This document shows, piece by piece, positions 1 to 8,591 of a stretch of DNA of 41,679 bases. The position numbers were made by a program, and so were the translations under genes. The DNA comes from Minisyncoccota bacterium (GTDB lineage: Bacteria > Patescibacteriota > JACMRA01). Positions within the stretch are counted from its first letter, which is position 1. The number at the start of each line of letters is the position of its first letter. A model generated the notes under the pieces. That model saw nothing but the letters and a program-made list of their open reading frames with translations. It had not been told where the DNA came from and did not search any database. Where the stretch lies: positions 1 to 41,679 of the forward strand of contig JACMRA010000009.1 of NCBI GenBank assembly GCA_014376695.1, read 5' to 3'.

Positions 1-1
1 G

Positions 2-2437
2 ATTCAAGTCAAGTATAATGGGAGCACCAATCTCTACAATACAACTAATACTACAACTAACCTTGTTCTTGACAACAACGGGAGTCTTACCAAAGCTGAC
101 TTTATTCCTATGCTCTGTGGTAATATCCTATTCACTATCAACACCCGTCTAACTGACAAGGCAGGTAATCTAGGTAATTGGTCAACTAATTCTTCAATCT
201 CGTCCTTGGACTGTCTAGTCTGTGCCAGTAGTAGTCCTGGAACCAGCTTCATCCTGCCGGTCAAGAACATAGCCCCCAATGAAGAGTTCGGTTCTTACAA
301 AAATGGCGGCGGCGTACATTACGGTATGGATTTTGCCTCTACTGATGGAACTCCAATTTATGCCACTAGTAGTGGAACCATAGTAGAGAGTTTATTCGGG
401 GTAACAACGCAGGCTTACGGTAATACTACCGCCCCTATGAACTATGGAGCTGGGAATCTGGTAACTATTCAACATAGTAGCGGTATCTTTTCAACCTACT
501 TTCATCTCCAAAATAGTATTGTCGTTACTAAAGGAACAGCAGTCACTCAGGGACAACTTATTGGTTATATGGGAACTACAGGTAACTCCACCGGATCCCA
601 TCTTCACTTCCAGATAGAAGACAGTTCTCGAGCTGGTTACTCCTTTGGAGCTATGAGAAAGGCCTCTGCCATCAATCCTAGAATATTCCTTGGTACTATA
701 TCTGGGAATGTCAATAGTTTGAGTAGTGAGGAAATGTTGGCCTGCTCTGGCAAGGATCACCGCGGTGGGGTGGTCGATAGTGCGACCGATAATTGGTTAT
801 TTAACAATCAATCAATTAGTACAATTACAGCCAAATTCAAACTAGACTGGCTCGGTAACCCAAAGCTGGAAAGCCTACAGGGCGCCACCCCTCTAATAAC
901 AAGATTAACCAAAGAAACTGATTACTACCTAGGTAACAAAGACAAAATTAACGATAACATTACCACAATCGCGAACCTTTACAATCTCCACGGCATAGCC
1001 CCATCGACTCAAACCAATCTCAAAATAGAAATCTTTGATAAGGATGGAAACTTTTTATCCAACAATAATAGCTACACAAGTCCACTCCAAGAAGCAAGTT
1101 ACCGCTGGCGCAAGAATAGTTTTACTGCTTGGGATAATGAAATGGATGGTGAAATTTCGAACAGTAATACGGGGGGAAGGCTATCCTTTAAGGCTTGGAC
1201 TAAGCAATCAGCAGCTCTTAACATGACTCAAGATAATATTACAATGCAAGATGAAATCTGGATAGATAGTTTTATCAAGCATAATATTCCCAACTGTTAC
1301 AACGGTAAAGTCTGTACTATAGCCAGTGGAATTTCGGGCAATGACAAGTATGGTATCCCCGAAAATGGCAGGGTAGAGTACCGAAAGACCTTAGAAAAGA
1401 ATACAGAGAGATTAGTTGATAGAGGCGTTGGCATTGAGAGGAGGGTGGACATTAGTGGAGAAAATAGTTCTGAGCAAAATTTATTAGCCAAAGATTCTAA
1501 AAACCGAGCCGTCAAATTTATTAACATGAATTCAACTAAAGATATGTCAAAATATGACGGTATAAGCCCAGTTTGGATATTATCCCATGGTTGGAACGGT
1601 GGAATAGGTGATATGCAGGCGATTGCCGAAAGTATGAAAAATAACCCTGATTATAAACAAGTCGATAATTATATTTTAGCATTAGACTGGCGAGAGATAA
1701 GTAACCTTGGTGGAACTGTAGCCGATTTGAAATTACCAACAACGGTTTGCAATGCTGCCACTTGGACACGACCAACAGCAATCAAACTAAAAGAACAATT
1801 AAATCAATGGGGTTTGACTGATCGAACCAAAATTAACCTAATCGGGCACAGTTTGGGGACTATATTAAATAACGAAATTGGCATACAATTTGGTAAGGTC
1901 AATAAGACTATTAGCCTTGATACTGCCTCGTCTCCTTGTGACAGCGATATGTATAAGGTACAAGAAGGATCTTGGGGAGCTAATCTAGTCTGGGAAAGTA
2001 ATCTTGACGCTGGAGCTGACTATTCATTATCGATTAATGGGTCAATGAGTTTTTGTACTTCACAGAGACGTCATTCTACCGCCAATATTGCCATTAGTAC
2101 TAGATTCAATAAACAACACCTATATCCAATCAACTCCGACGAACACGGCTGGGTACCTCAGATGTATAAATATCTAAACTCTACTGATCGTTTCGAAAAA
2201 GATGAATTGTCTATTACAGATGGCAATCATAGTGACTGGCGAAAAACAGCTAATTATCAAACATTCGATATTCTAAACAAAGATGTAAAACGCAACAATA
2301 ACGGTATGATATTCACACAAGAAAAATACGCCTTGAGTGGAAGCCCGTTTAAAAGTGGTGAGGTCAATTGGATGGAGGTTGGGAAATATAATAGTAAATT
2401 AGATAAAATAGAGCCATTTTCTATTATAAAAAAATAA
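2..2437 (+). CDS. Secreted M23 peptidase-lipase fusion (5' partial)
   Basis: The frame is open from base 2, so the gene starts before the window; the first internal ATG is at 110 and residues below count from it. The N-terminal remnant looks like an Ig-like fold. Residues 65-170 are an M23 (LytM-type) peptidase with both zinc motifs intact: HYGMD (70-74) and HLH (164-166), plus the GAGNLVTIQH strand. M23 enzymes cut peptide cross-links in peptidoglycan. After a linker, residues about 488-690 resemble triacylglycerol-lipase alpha/beta hydrolases: oxyanion-type SHGWNGG, nucleophile elbow GHSLG with Ser581, candidate Asp604 (LDTASS) and His679 (DEHGW). The protein is Cys-containing and rich in Asn, Ser and Thr, as expected for an exported protein; its signal peptide would lie upstream. 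The gene directly downstream starts 4 nt after the stop. The peptidase call is strong; the lipase call rests on motif order and is moderate. Confidence 0.85.
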   Translation: MQVKYNGSTNLYNTTNTTTNLVLDNNGSLTKADFIPMLCGNILFTINTRLTDKAGNLGNWSTNSSISSLDCLVCASSSPGTSFILPVKNIAPNEEFGSYKNGGGVHYGMDFASTDGTPIYATSSGTIVESLFGVTTQAYGNTTAPMNYGAGNLVTIQHSSGIFSTYFHLQNSIVVTKGTAVTQGQLIGYMGTTGNSTGSHLHFQIEDSSRAGYSFGAMRKASAINPRIFLGTISGNVNSLSSEEMLACSGKDHRGGVVDSATDNWLFNNQSISTITAKFKLDWLGNPKLESLQGATPLITRLTKETDYYLGNKDKINDNITTIANLYNLHGIAPSTQTNLKIEIFDKDGNFLSNNNSYTSPLQEASYRWRKNSFTAWDNEMDGEISNSNTGGRLSFKAWTKQSAALNMTQDNITMQDEIWIDSFIKHNIPNCYNGKVCTIASGISGNDKYGIPENGRVEYRKTLEKNTERLVDRGVGIERRVDISGENSSEQNLLAKDSKNRAVKFINMNSTKDMSKYDGISPVWILSHGWNGGIGDMQAIAESMKNNPDYKQVDNYILALDWREISNLGGTVADLKLPTTVCNAATWTRPTAIKLKEQLNQWGLTDRTKINLIGHSLGTILNNEIGIQFGKVNKTISLDTASSPCDSDMYKVQEGSWGANLVWESNLDAGADYSLSINGSMSFCTSQRRHSTANIAISTRFNKQHLYPINSDEHGWVPQMYKYLNSTDRFEKDELSITDGNHSDWRKTANYQTFDILNKDVKRNNNGMIFTQEKYALSGSPFKSGEVNWMEVGKYNSKLDKIEPFSIIKK

Positions 2438-2441
2438 CTAT

Positions 2442-3263
2442 ATGTCTATAAAAATCACAAAAAAACAATTAAGTATATCTGGTATTATATTAGCTATAAT
2501 TGCTATCCTACTTTTATTCTATCCTTTTATTAATCCATTTATATTTATTACAGGTACAATGAATTATAAAGCAACGGATTATTATAAGTTTCTTAATTAC
2601 AATCCGTTAAAACCTGTATTTGTAACAAGACCTATCCCATCAGTATTAATTTATAAGACTTACGAACGGGTGGGTTTATTCGAATTTAAAGAAGTTGCTA
2701 ATGAAAAAGTTAATGTGTTAAATTACAATATAACTGATAATGAAATTTCTGATACAATAGCAAAAACAGATTTGCGAAATGAAAATCCAGACGAACAAAA
2801 ATATATTAGTACTTATAAGGAAAATTATCTTGTGAAAATTGAGAGTCAAAAAGAACAAGAAAGAATGGGGGGAATTATGAATGAGTTTAAAAAACCGGCC
2901 GAGTGTAGATTAATTTATTCTGATATTACTCGAAACAAAACAGGGTCGATATTATTAGAAGACTTAAAATTTTTAACCAAAAATATTGGAGGATCTGATT
3001 TTCAAAAAAATATAAAGAAAGAAACCTTAGAATCACTTGCTACCGCATCAAATGAATTAGCAGGTAAGTCAGTAATGGATGTTAAGTTATCAAATCCTAA
3101 AATCTATAAAATAATTATCTACTTCGATGACAATTACAACACTAACACCCAAGCCAAAATTACAAAATTAGTTTTAGTTGACCGAGACTGTAACCAAACC
3201 GAAATCCCAACCAAACCAGACGGAACCTTCGACTTCGAGGCGGTTCGGAGTAAATGGGAGTAG
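2442..3263 (+). CDS. Membrane-anchored hypothetical protein
   Basis: The product has 273 residues. A short cationic N-terminus is followed by one long hydrophobic segment (about residues 13-40), then a mostly hydrophilic domain of about 230 residues rich in Lys, Asn and Asp. This predicts a single-pass protein with its main domain outside the cell. I recognise no family or catalytic motif. It lies 4 nt after the peptidase-lipase gene and probably shares its transcript, so it could be a partner, anchor or protective protein for that enzyme; this is inference from position only. A TATAAA box at 2425-2430, 11 nt before the ATG, could also give it its own short-leader transcript. Base composition is clearly more A+T-rich than in the upstream gene and matches the following restriction-modification genes. 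Confidence 0.75.
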   Translation: MSIKITKKQLSISGIILAIIAILLLFYPFINPFIFITGTMNYKATDYYKFLNYNPLKPVFVTRPIPSVLIYKTYERVGLFEFKEVANEKVNVLNYNITDNEISDTIAKTDLRNENPDEQKYISTYKENYLVKIESQKEQERMGGIMNEFKKPAECRLIYSDITRNKTGSILLEDLKFLTKNIGGSDFQKNIKKETLESLATASNELAGKSVMDVKLSNPKIYKIIIYFDDNYNTNTQAKITKLVLVDRDCNQTEIPTKPDGTFDFEAVRSKWE

Positions 3264-3329
3264 AGCTTGACAAACAATCCCAAAAATGATCTCCTTGATT
3301 ACTCCTATTCCTACATCAAAATAAACTTT

Positions 3330-3623
3330 ATGCCCACAAATCAAACTACAACAATCGAAGAGCTAATATCGAACATACAATCAATTCTTGAGCGAAACGA
3401 GGATAATCTTGAACTTTTATCTTTGGATGAGGATGACAAAGAAAGTTATCCAGTCATAATTAGAGAAAATATTGTGATAAAGAGAATTGAATTATCAGGC
3501 GGTGAAATCAAATGTTACGGGACAAATTCTGGCGGTAATGATTTTGAAGAATTATTAATCAATCTAAATTATGGCGAAATCGCAGAAATCTACTTTTTTA
3601 TAAAAAATGAAATAATCTGTTAA
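3330..3623 (+). CDS. Small hypothetical protein
   Basis: This acidic protein of 97 residues has no signal peptide or membrane segment. It begins MPTNQTTTIEELISN, predicted as a helix, followed by alternating strands. The frame can be extended upstream to a TTG at 3267, but that TTG is only 3 nt past the previous stop and is itself part of a TTGACA string, and the extension has no visible initiation signal, so I prefer the ATG at 3330. The gene ends 1 nt before the adenine methylase and appears co-transcribed with it. No family recognised. Position suggests an accessory to the restriction-modification operon, for example a controller or a small unrelated cargo gene, but there is no helix-turn-helix that I can point to. 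Confidence 0.6.
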   Translation: MPTNQTTTIEELISNIQSILERNEDNLELLSLDEDDKESYPVIIRENIVIKRIELSGGEIKCYGTNSGGNDFEELLINLNYGEIAEIYFFIKNEIIC

Positions 3624-3624
3624 A

Positions 3625-4473
3625 ATGAAAAATAAAAATCCGTTATTACAACCGTTTCTAAAATGGGTTGGTGGAAAACGTCAGCTTTTACCAGAAATTA
3701 GAAAGTTAGTGCCAAAAAAATACAATAGTTATTACGAGCCATTTTTAGGCGCTGGCGCTGTATTATTTGATCTAAAACCTAAAAAAGCTGTTGTAAATGA
3801 TTTGAATGAGGAGTTAATTAATTGCTATAAAGCTATAAAAGAGGAATTATTGGATCTTATTAAAGATTTAAAAAACCACAAAAACACCTCGGAATATTTT
3901 TATGAACTAAGGCAAAAAGATAGAACTGCCGAATATGGTCAATTAACAAGTTATCAAAAAGCCTCCCGTATTATATATCTTAATAAGACTTGTTTTAACG
4001 GCCTGTTCCGCGTGAATAGTCAGGGGCAATTTAATGCACCATTTGGTAGATATGCAAATCCATCATATCTCAACGAACCAGTACTAACTGCGGTACGTAA
4101 CTATCTGACTGAAAATGATATCACTATCACGAACAGCGATTTTACAGAAAGTTTGCAAACTGCCAAAAAAGGTGATTTTGTTTATATTGATCCACCTTAT
4201 GATCCGATATCTGACACAGCATCTTTCACAGGTTATAACCTAAATCAGTTTTACCAAAATGATCAAAGAAGACTAAAAACTTTAGTAGATGAACTTAACA
4301 ATAAAGGTTGCCATATATTGCTTAGTAACTCCTCAACTGATTTTATCAGAGATTTATACAAAGATTATAACATTAGGACAATTAAAGCTAATAGAAATAT
4401 CAACTCAAATGCAGAAAAACGAGGAAAAGTTGACGAGTTGTTAATTTATAACTACGATCTCGAAATATGTTAA
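3625..4473 (+). CDS. DNA adenine methylase, Dam/DpnM type (D12 class)
   Basis: The enzyme transfers a methyl group from S-adenosylmethionine to N6 of adenine in a short DNA site. At 282 residues it has the usual length for the D12 (Dam) family. Visible motifs are an N-terminal LKWVGGKRQLL segment (about 13-23), the SAM-binding motif EPFLGAGAV (38-46), and the catalytic DPPY (189-192) followed by the NLNQFYQNDQRRL region. The conserved LNKTCFNGLFR stretch precedes the target-recognition region. Members of this family most often act on GATC; the exact site here is not proven. The stop overlaps the start of the next gene by 7 nt, the arrangement expected of a methylase-endonuclease pair, and the A+T-rich composition points to horizontal acquisition. 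Confidence 0.93.
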   Translation: MKNKNPLLQPFLKWVGGKRQLLPEIRKLVPKKYNSYYEPFLGAGAVLFDLKPKKAVVNDLNEELINCYKAIKEELLDLIKDLKNHKNTSEYFYELRQKDRTAEYGQLTSYQKASRIIYLNKTCFNGLFRVNSQGQFNAPFGRYANPSYLNEPVLTAVRNYLTENDITITNSDFTESLQTAKKGDFVYIDPPYDPISDTASFTGYNLNQFYQNDQRRLKTLVDELNNKGCHILLSNSSTDFIRDLYKDYNIRTIKANRNINSNAEKRGKVDELLIYNYDLEIC

Positions 4474-5855
4474 AATCAAAAGCTCCTCTAAAGTCACGAA
4501 AATTGGTTATTAATAGGTGTCCGACATTAAACGATAAAGCTTGGGATCTTTTATTCGCAAAGCATAATGTTTTAGAGGGTATTAAAAAGGAAGGCTATTT
4601 TAAAATCAACGCTAAGGACATTAACGAGTTTAGAGAGGCTCGATTGATGACTAAATTTGATAATGGAGATAATTTACCGTGGATATTTCACACTAATGCC
4701 TATGCCTATGAATTAAGCATCCTCCCCGATTCTCGAGGCAGTTATGTAATAGGGGAGTTCCAAACCTATCAAACTCTAGATTTTGGTAAAGTAGCAGATC
4801 TTAAATCTGTGGCAATTCAATCGGCAGATGTACTAGAATCTCTTGATTATAACGATCTTTACTCAGAGAGTAGTGCTATTTTAGCCGCTTTTAATACAGG
4901 TATATTAGCCGATTTGCTAGGGGTAGATAGGGCAAGTCTTCGACTAACTGTAAATGGAAGAATGTCAACAAAAGATTTTAATTTCAAAATTAAGTTAAAA
5001 TCAAGCGAGCAAATCTCTTTTCAAGTCACCAAGTCCCAGTGCGAGATAGATGCAGGGTTGGAATCGGGAGATAAATTTTTAATCATAGAAGCTAAAAATT
5101 ATCTGGCGAAAGATTTTTTGATACGGCAACTGTATTATCCTTATCGGCTCTGGAAATCAAAAATAAAGAAAGATATCATCCCTGTCTTTATGTGTTATTC
5201 TAACGATATTTTCACATTTTTTGTTTATAAGTTTGATATAGAAGACGACTATAATTCAATATCCCTTGTCAATTCAAGCCAATATACTTTTAAATCGGTC
5301 ATTATAGAATTGTCAGATATTCAAGAAATACAAAATATTGTAGAAATACTTCCCGAGCCTAGAGACTGCCCTTTCCCTCAAGCTGATAGTTTTGAACGCG
5401 CTAGAGATCTGCTAAATTATATATATGTAAATGAGTTTATGTACAAAGATGAGATGATTACAAATTTCTCACTTACTCCTCGCCAATTTGATTATTATGT
5501 TAGCGCCCTTAGGTATTTACAGTTAATCACTTTGCGCAAAGTCCAAATTGATAATAAAAGACATATTATATGCGAGCTAACAAAACTTGGTACTAAAATA
5601 ATTAAGGCAAATAAACGTGAAGAATACCTATTACTAATTAGGCAGATTTTATCGTTTGGGATTTTTAACGAAATATTGGAGGGAGGGATGAGATGTGGAG
5701 ACATTTCAAAAGTGGATATTCCAAAAATTATCACAAAATATTATCAAAATAAGTTGACCGCCGCAACTATAGTTAGAAGATCTCGTACAGTTAGAAGTTG
5801 GATTAATTGGATTTTAGAAGTACCTGAGAAATTTGAATTTGATGATGTGGATTAA
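4467..5855 (+). CDS. Type II restriction endonuclease-like protein (PD-(D/E)XK)
   Basis: The product is 462 residues and partner to the overlapping methylase (ATG inside the methylase's last codons). A PD-(D/E)XK nuclease core is visible: acidic EID with Asp195, a 12-residue hairpin, then IIEAKN with Glu208 and Lys210, followed by a helix that carries RQLYYPYRLW. This is the metal-binding layout of many type II endonucleases. The region after about residue 300 is helical with an alternating pattern (RQFDYYVSALRYLQLITLRK) resembling a winged-helix DNA-binding domain. It is considerably longer than classical GATC-cutting enzymes such as DpnII or MboI (about 280-290 residues, established knowledge), so it belongs to a different endonuclease group; I cannot name it with certainty. 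The stop codon is the first base of the long palindrome that follows. Confidence 0.75.
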   Translation: MLKSKAPLKSRKLVINRCPTLNDKAWDLLFAKHNVLEGIKKEGYFKINAKDINEFREARLMTKFDNGDNLPWIFHTNAYAYELSILPDSRGSYVIGEFQTYQTLDFGKVADLKSVAIQSADVLESLDYNDLYSESSAILAAFNTGILADLLGVDRASLRLTVNGRMSTKDFNFKIKLKSSEQISFQVTKSQCEIDAGLESGDKFLIIEAKNYLAKDFLIRQLYYPYRLWKSKIKKDIIPVFMCYSNDIFTFFVYKFDIEDDYNSISLVNSSQYTFKSVIIELSDIQEIQNIVEILPEPRDCPFPQADSFERARDLLNYIYVNEFMYKDEMITNFSLTPRQFDYYVSALRYLQLITLRKVQIDNKRHIICELTKLGTKIIKANKREEYLLLIRQILSFGIFNEILEGGMRCGDISKVDIPKIITKYYQNKLTAATIVRRSRTVRSWINWILEVPEKFEFDDVD

Positions 5856-6030
5856 CCCAAACCAACCCCAAAAGCGTTCAAAAGATAAACTGTCCAACGG
5901 ACTCTAACCACAAGAACAGAACTACAAAGGCCTTCATCCTGAGCAAGGCGTAGGATGTCAAGATCTTAGTTCTGGTCTGATTAGACTTTTAGCTTTTGGT
6001 AAGTGTTGAGTTTTTGGGGTTGGTTTGGGT
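5855..6030. repeat. 176-bp imperfect palindrome with REP-like core
   Basis: A perfect 19-bp inverted repeat forms the ends: acccaaaccaaccccaaaa at 5855-5873 and its reverse complement at 6012-6030. Inside, further segments pair imperfectly (caaaag-taaa against its complement near 5990; gaacagaact near 5917-5926 against agttctggt near 5968-5976). The centre (about 5934-5960) contains catcctgagcaaggcgtagg, which resembles the REP-like palindromes of the TCATCCTGAGC...GGATG type seen scattered in many bacterial genomes. It starts on the last base of the endonuclease stop codon. It could be a MITE-like insertion, a strong terminator or both. Confidence 0.8.
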
Positions 6031-6536
6031 CTCATCTTATTTTATCTTTTATACTAAGTCCTTCAAAAATGGCAAGGTGAATTATCGAGTTGATAAAGAT
6101 GGGGAAACTCTAATCTGGACTAATTATGACTTTTTGGAGTTTTATGGCGGCGGTTTGTGGAGAATACAACGTGATTAAAAATCCACAAGCACCGACTCCC
6201 AAAAAAATTAACCAGACACAGAAATACGCAGTCAAGAAACCACATATAAATTAATTAGGGTTTTGACCGCGTATGATAGACAGATTCAAATTTTTGGTAC
6301 TACACTGATCTAATCATAAAGACTAAAGGTATACTACCGAAAATGGGCTTGAAAGGCTGACTAAATTTTTGTACTGTTACCTACGGAACACTTTTGACGG
6401 TGTGGCTGCTCTGAGTCTTTTTGTTTTTGTTGGACTTTATTCAAGTTTTTGTTTTTGGTTTGACCCATCATAACAGAGGAGTGAGTCAGAGAACTTAGAG
6501 AAGTTATTTATAGTGTAACCCAAGTTTTTGCTAATG
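6031..6536. other. Non-coding region after the restriction operon
   Basis: There is no convincing full gene here. A short open stretch at about 6069-6177 encodes a protein-like tail (KNGKVNYRVDKDGETL) ending in a TAA at 6176-6178, and may be the remnant of a lost gene. The rest is T-rich and holds the inverted repeat at 6224-6274 and a run at about 6438-6470 (ttcaagtttttgtttt then ggtttgac) that recurs near 37110-37170. I see no tRNA, transposase or CRISPR repeat. Confidence 0.5.
6224..6274. repeat. Inverted repeat, possible hairpin
   Basis: The left arm (6224-6242, atacgcagtcaagaaacc core) pairs imperfectly with the right arm gggttttgaccgcgtat (6258-6274) around an A+T-rich loop of about 15 nt. 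No U-tract follows, so it is not a typical terminator. Its role is unknown; it may be an element end or a regulatory RNA structure. Confidence 0.45.
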
Positions 6537-6977
6537 TCAAAAGAGGGATTTAACCTCAACTCTTAATGCCTCGAAATCTATCTCTTTGACTAAAATCAAA
6601 GCATTTTTTAATGTGGAGTTTGTACCAAGCGAATTTAGTGCAACAATTTGAGGAGGTCTTTTACCCGAACTGTATTTTCGATGTAGGTGGCGAGCGAATA
6701 GTGTATTTAGGTACGCTATTAAGATAGGCGGGCATGGATAGTCAAATTCTTCACGAATTCTTAAAGTAATTTTTTCTGATCTTTCCTTATCTTCTTGGGA
6801 AAGCTGCGAACTATCAGACACTCTCATCGTGTTGACTTCCTTAAGAAATTGCAATTCCCAAAGCTTAACGGTTGTCTCAGCTAGGTCAGCAGCTGGCTTT
6901 ATAAATTCTTCCCCCACTTTTTTAGCTCTTTCCTCCGCTCTTTCCACCCCCTCTCCCATAGTAAATATTTTTAACAT
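6537..6977 (-). CDS. Hypothetical cytoplasmic protein
   Basis: From the ATG at 6977 the product has 146 residues (MLKIFTMGEG); an upstream in-frame ATG at 7007 would add ten residues translated from an A+T-rich stretch that more likely holds the promoter, and an ATG at 6959 is also possible. The N-terminal half is charged and helical (VERAEERAKKVGEEF), likely amphipathic or coiled coil; the C-terminal half contains RPPQIVALNSL and ends with LRVEVKSLF. There is no signal peptide or membrane segment. I do not recognise a family. It stands alone, oriented against the restriction operon, and its coding character rests on even residue composition and length only. Confidence 0.6.
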   Translation of the reverse strand: MLKIFTMGEGVERAEERAKKVGEEFIKPAADLAETTVKLWELQFLKEVNTMRVSDSSQLSQEDKERSEKITLRIREEFDYPCPPILIAYLNTLFARHLHRKYSSGKRPPQIVALNSLGTNSTLKNALILVKEIDFEALRVEVKSLF

Positions 6978-7196
6978 TAAAACTTGTATATATCTTATAT
7001 ATATCATACTAAATGCCTTTCGTCAAATATTTGTTTTAGGCTAGTTGGGATATTCTACAGCCGTTAAGCGCCCTTGGGGCCAAGTATTATACCACGCTTG
7101 ATACGGTGTCTAAAAAAACTGGTGTCAGTCAAATTGTGATTAGTATTTTTGGGTAATTTTGGCTTTGGTTAGGGTGATTGGCTGGATTTTGAGGGC

Positions 7197-7225
7197 TTTA
7201 CGACAATCGATTATCGAGTTATAAT
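7197..7225 (+). promoter_or_regulatory. Promoter of enolase, near-leaderless
   Basis: A -35 box TTTACG (7197-7202), a 17-nt spacer and a perfect -10 TATAAT (7220-7225). The ATG at 7234 is only 8 nt downstream, so transcription should start at or next to the start codon. Confidence 0.7.
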
Positions 7226-7233
7226 AAGTGTCT

Positions 7234-8511
7234 ATGACAAGTAGCCGCATTCAATCTCTCCAGGCAATCCAAATTCTCGATTCACGAGGCCTGCCAACTA
7301 TCCAAGTAACAATTAGCGTTACTAATCCAAGCGATCCAATCGATAACAAAGTCTACTGGGCCAAGTCTTCTGTGCCAAGCGGGGCCTCAACAGGCACATG
7401 GGAAGCTCTCGAACTACGCGACAACGATGCAAACAATTACGGTGGCAAAGGCGTAAGTATGGCGATCAATAATATCAATACAATTATCGCTCCCAAACTT
7501 ATTGGCAACCGCTACGACCGAGCAATGCAAGTTGATGAATTAATGATTGAGCTTGACGGCACTCCAAACGAGTCCAAACTAGGTGCCAACAGTATTTTGG
7601 CTGTCTCAAATGCCGTACATCGAGCAATGGCTAAAGTTTCCAAACAAGAACTATTTCAATATTTGCGTTCTGAGTATTTTGATCAGTTTGGTGAGGATTA
7701 TCAGATGCCGAGGCTTATGAGTAACATTATCAATGGTGGAGCGCACGCTGATAGCGGCCTTGATGTCCAAGAATTTATGGTGGTACCCAATAGTGGCGAC
7801 CTGCGAACCGATGTCAAGATAGCTAGCGAGATTTACCACAGGCTAAAGGCTGATTTGCACAAAGCTGGTCAAATTACAAGCCTCGGCGACGAAGGCGGTT
7901 TTGCTCCCAAACTTGCGACTAGTGTGGAGGCCTTGGATCTTATTACTAGAAGTGTTCAAGAAGCTGGTTATGCTAAGCAATGTAATATTGCACTCGATGT
8001 TGCCAGTAGCGAATTATTAGATTCTCAAACTCAAATGTACAGAATTGACGGTCAAAATCTGTCCGCTGGAGAGTTAGTTAAGCATTATAATAGCTTGATT
8101 ACTAAATACGATATAATCTCTATTGAGGATGGCTTAGCCGAGGACGACATTGCAGGATGGCAAATCGCCAAACGGGAGCTTACCGCTGATCTCTGGCAAA
8201 TCGGCGATGATTTGTTCGTTACTAATTCCAAGCGGTTCCAAGAACTTGCCCTCGGGTCCAATGTCGCAAACGGGATATTAATTAAACCAAACCAAATCGG
8301 AACCATACTTGAAACGGTTCAAGTTATTAACCTGGCCTTATCCAATAACTATATCACGGCAATTAGTCACCGAAGCGGCGAAACAACTGACACATTAATT
8401 AGTGATTTGGCAGTAGCCTGCAACAGCAAATTTATCAAGCTAGGCGCCCCAGCCAGAGGCGAGCGAGTAGTCAAATATAACCGATTACTTGAGATTGCCG
8501 AACTAATCTAG
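7234..8511 (+). CDS. eno: Enolase
   Basis: Enolase converts 2-phosphoglycerate to phosphoenolpyruvate in glycolysis, in the cytoplasm, with magnesium. The whole family pattern is present: IQILDSRGLPTIQV at the N-terminus, SGASTGTWEA loop, GGAHAD, LGDEGGFAP, SIEDGLAEDD metal-binding acidic residues, LIKPNQIGT with the catalytic lysine, and SHRSGETTD near the C-terminus. With 425 residues it matches the usual length of about 430. A GTG at 7228 could add two residues, but the promoter spacing favours the ATG at 7234. It has its own promoter and is followed after 80 nt by the large adhesin-like gene. Nothing looks degenerate. Confidence 0.97.
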   Translation: MTSSRIQSLQAIQILDSRGLPTIQVTISVTNPSDPIDNKVYWAKSSVPSGASTGTWEALELRDNDANNYGGKGVSMAINNINTIIAPKLIGNRYDRAMQVDELMIELDGTPNESKLGANSILAVSNAVHRAMAKVSKQELFQYLRSEYFDQFGEDYQMPRLMSNIINGGAHADSGLDVQEFMVVPNSGDLRTDVKIASEIYHRLKADLHKAGQITSLGDEGGFAPKLATSVEALDLITRSVQEAGYAKQCNIALDVASSELLDSQTQMYRIDGQNLSAGELVKHYNSLITKYDIISIEDGLAEDDIAGWQIAKRELTADLWQIGDDLFVTNSKRFQELALGSNVANGILIKPNQIGTILETVQVINLALSNNYITAISHRSGETTDTLISDLAVACNSKFIKLGAPARGERVVKYNRLLEIAELI

Positions 8512-8591
8512 GCGCCAAGTGTAACTTGATTTGACAGATTTTTCTTTCTAACTTAACAGTGATATACTTATAACTAAGTAACATTTTCGCT

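Noticed and set aside
5996-6178. 60-codon frame after the restriction operon
   Set aside because: It begins with a TTG inside the palindrome arm region and has no start signal. Only the last part looks protein-like, so it is listed as a possible remnant rather than a gene.
7040-7200. tRNA or other small RNA gene upstream of enolase
   Set aside because: No T-loop GTTCRA motif or acceptor pairing was found; only short G+C-rich patches are present.
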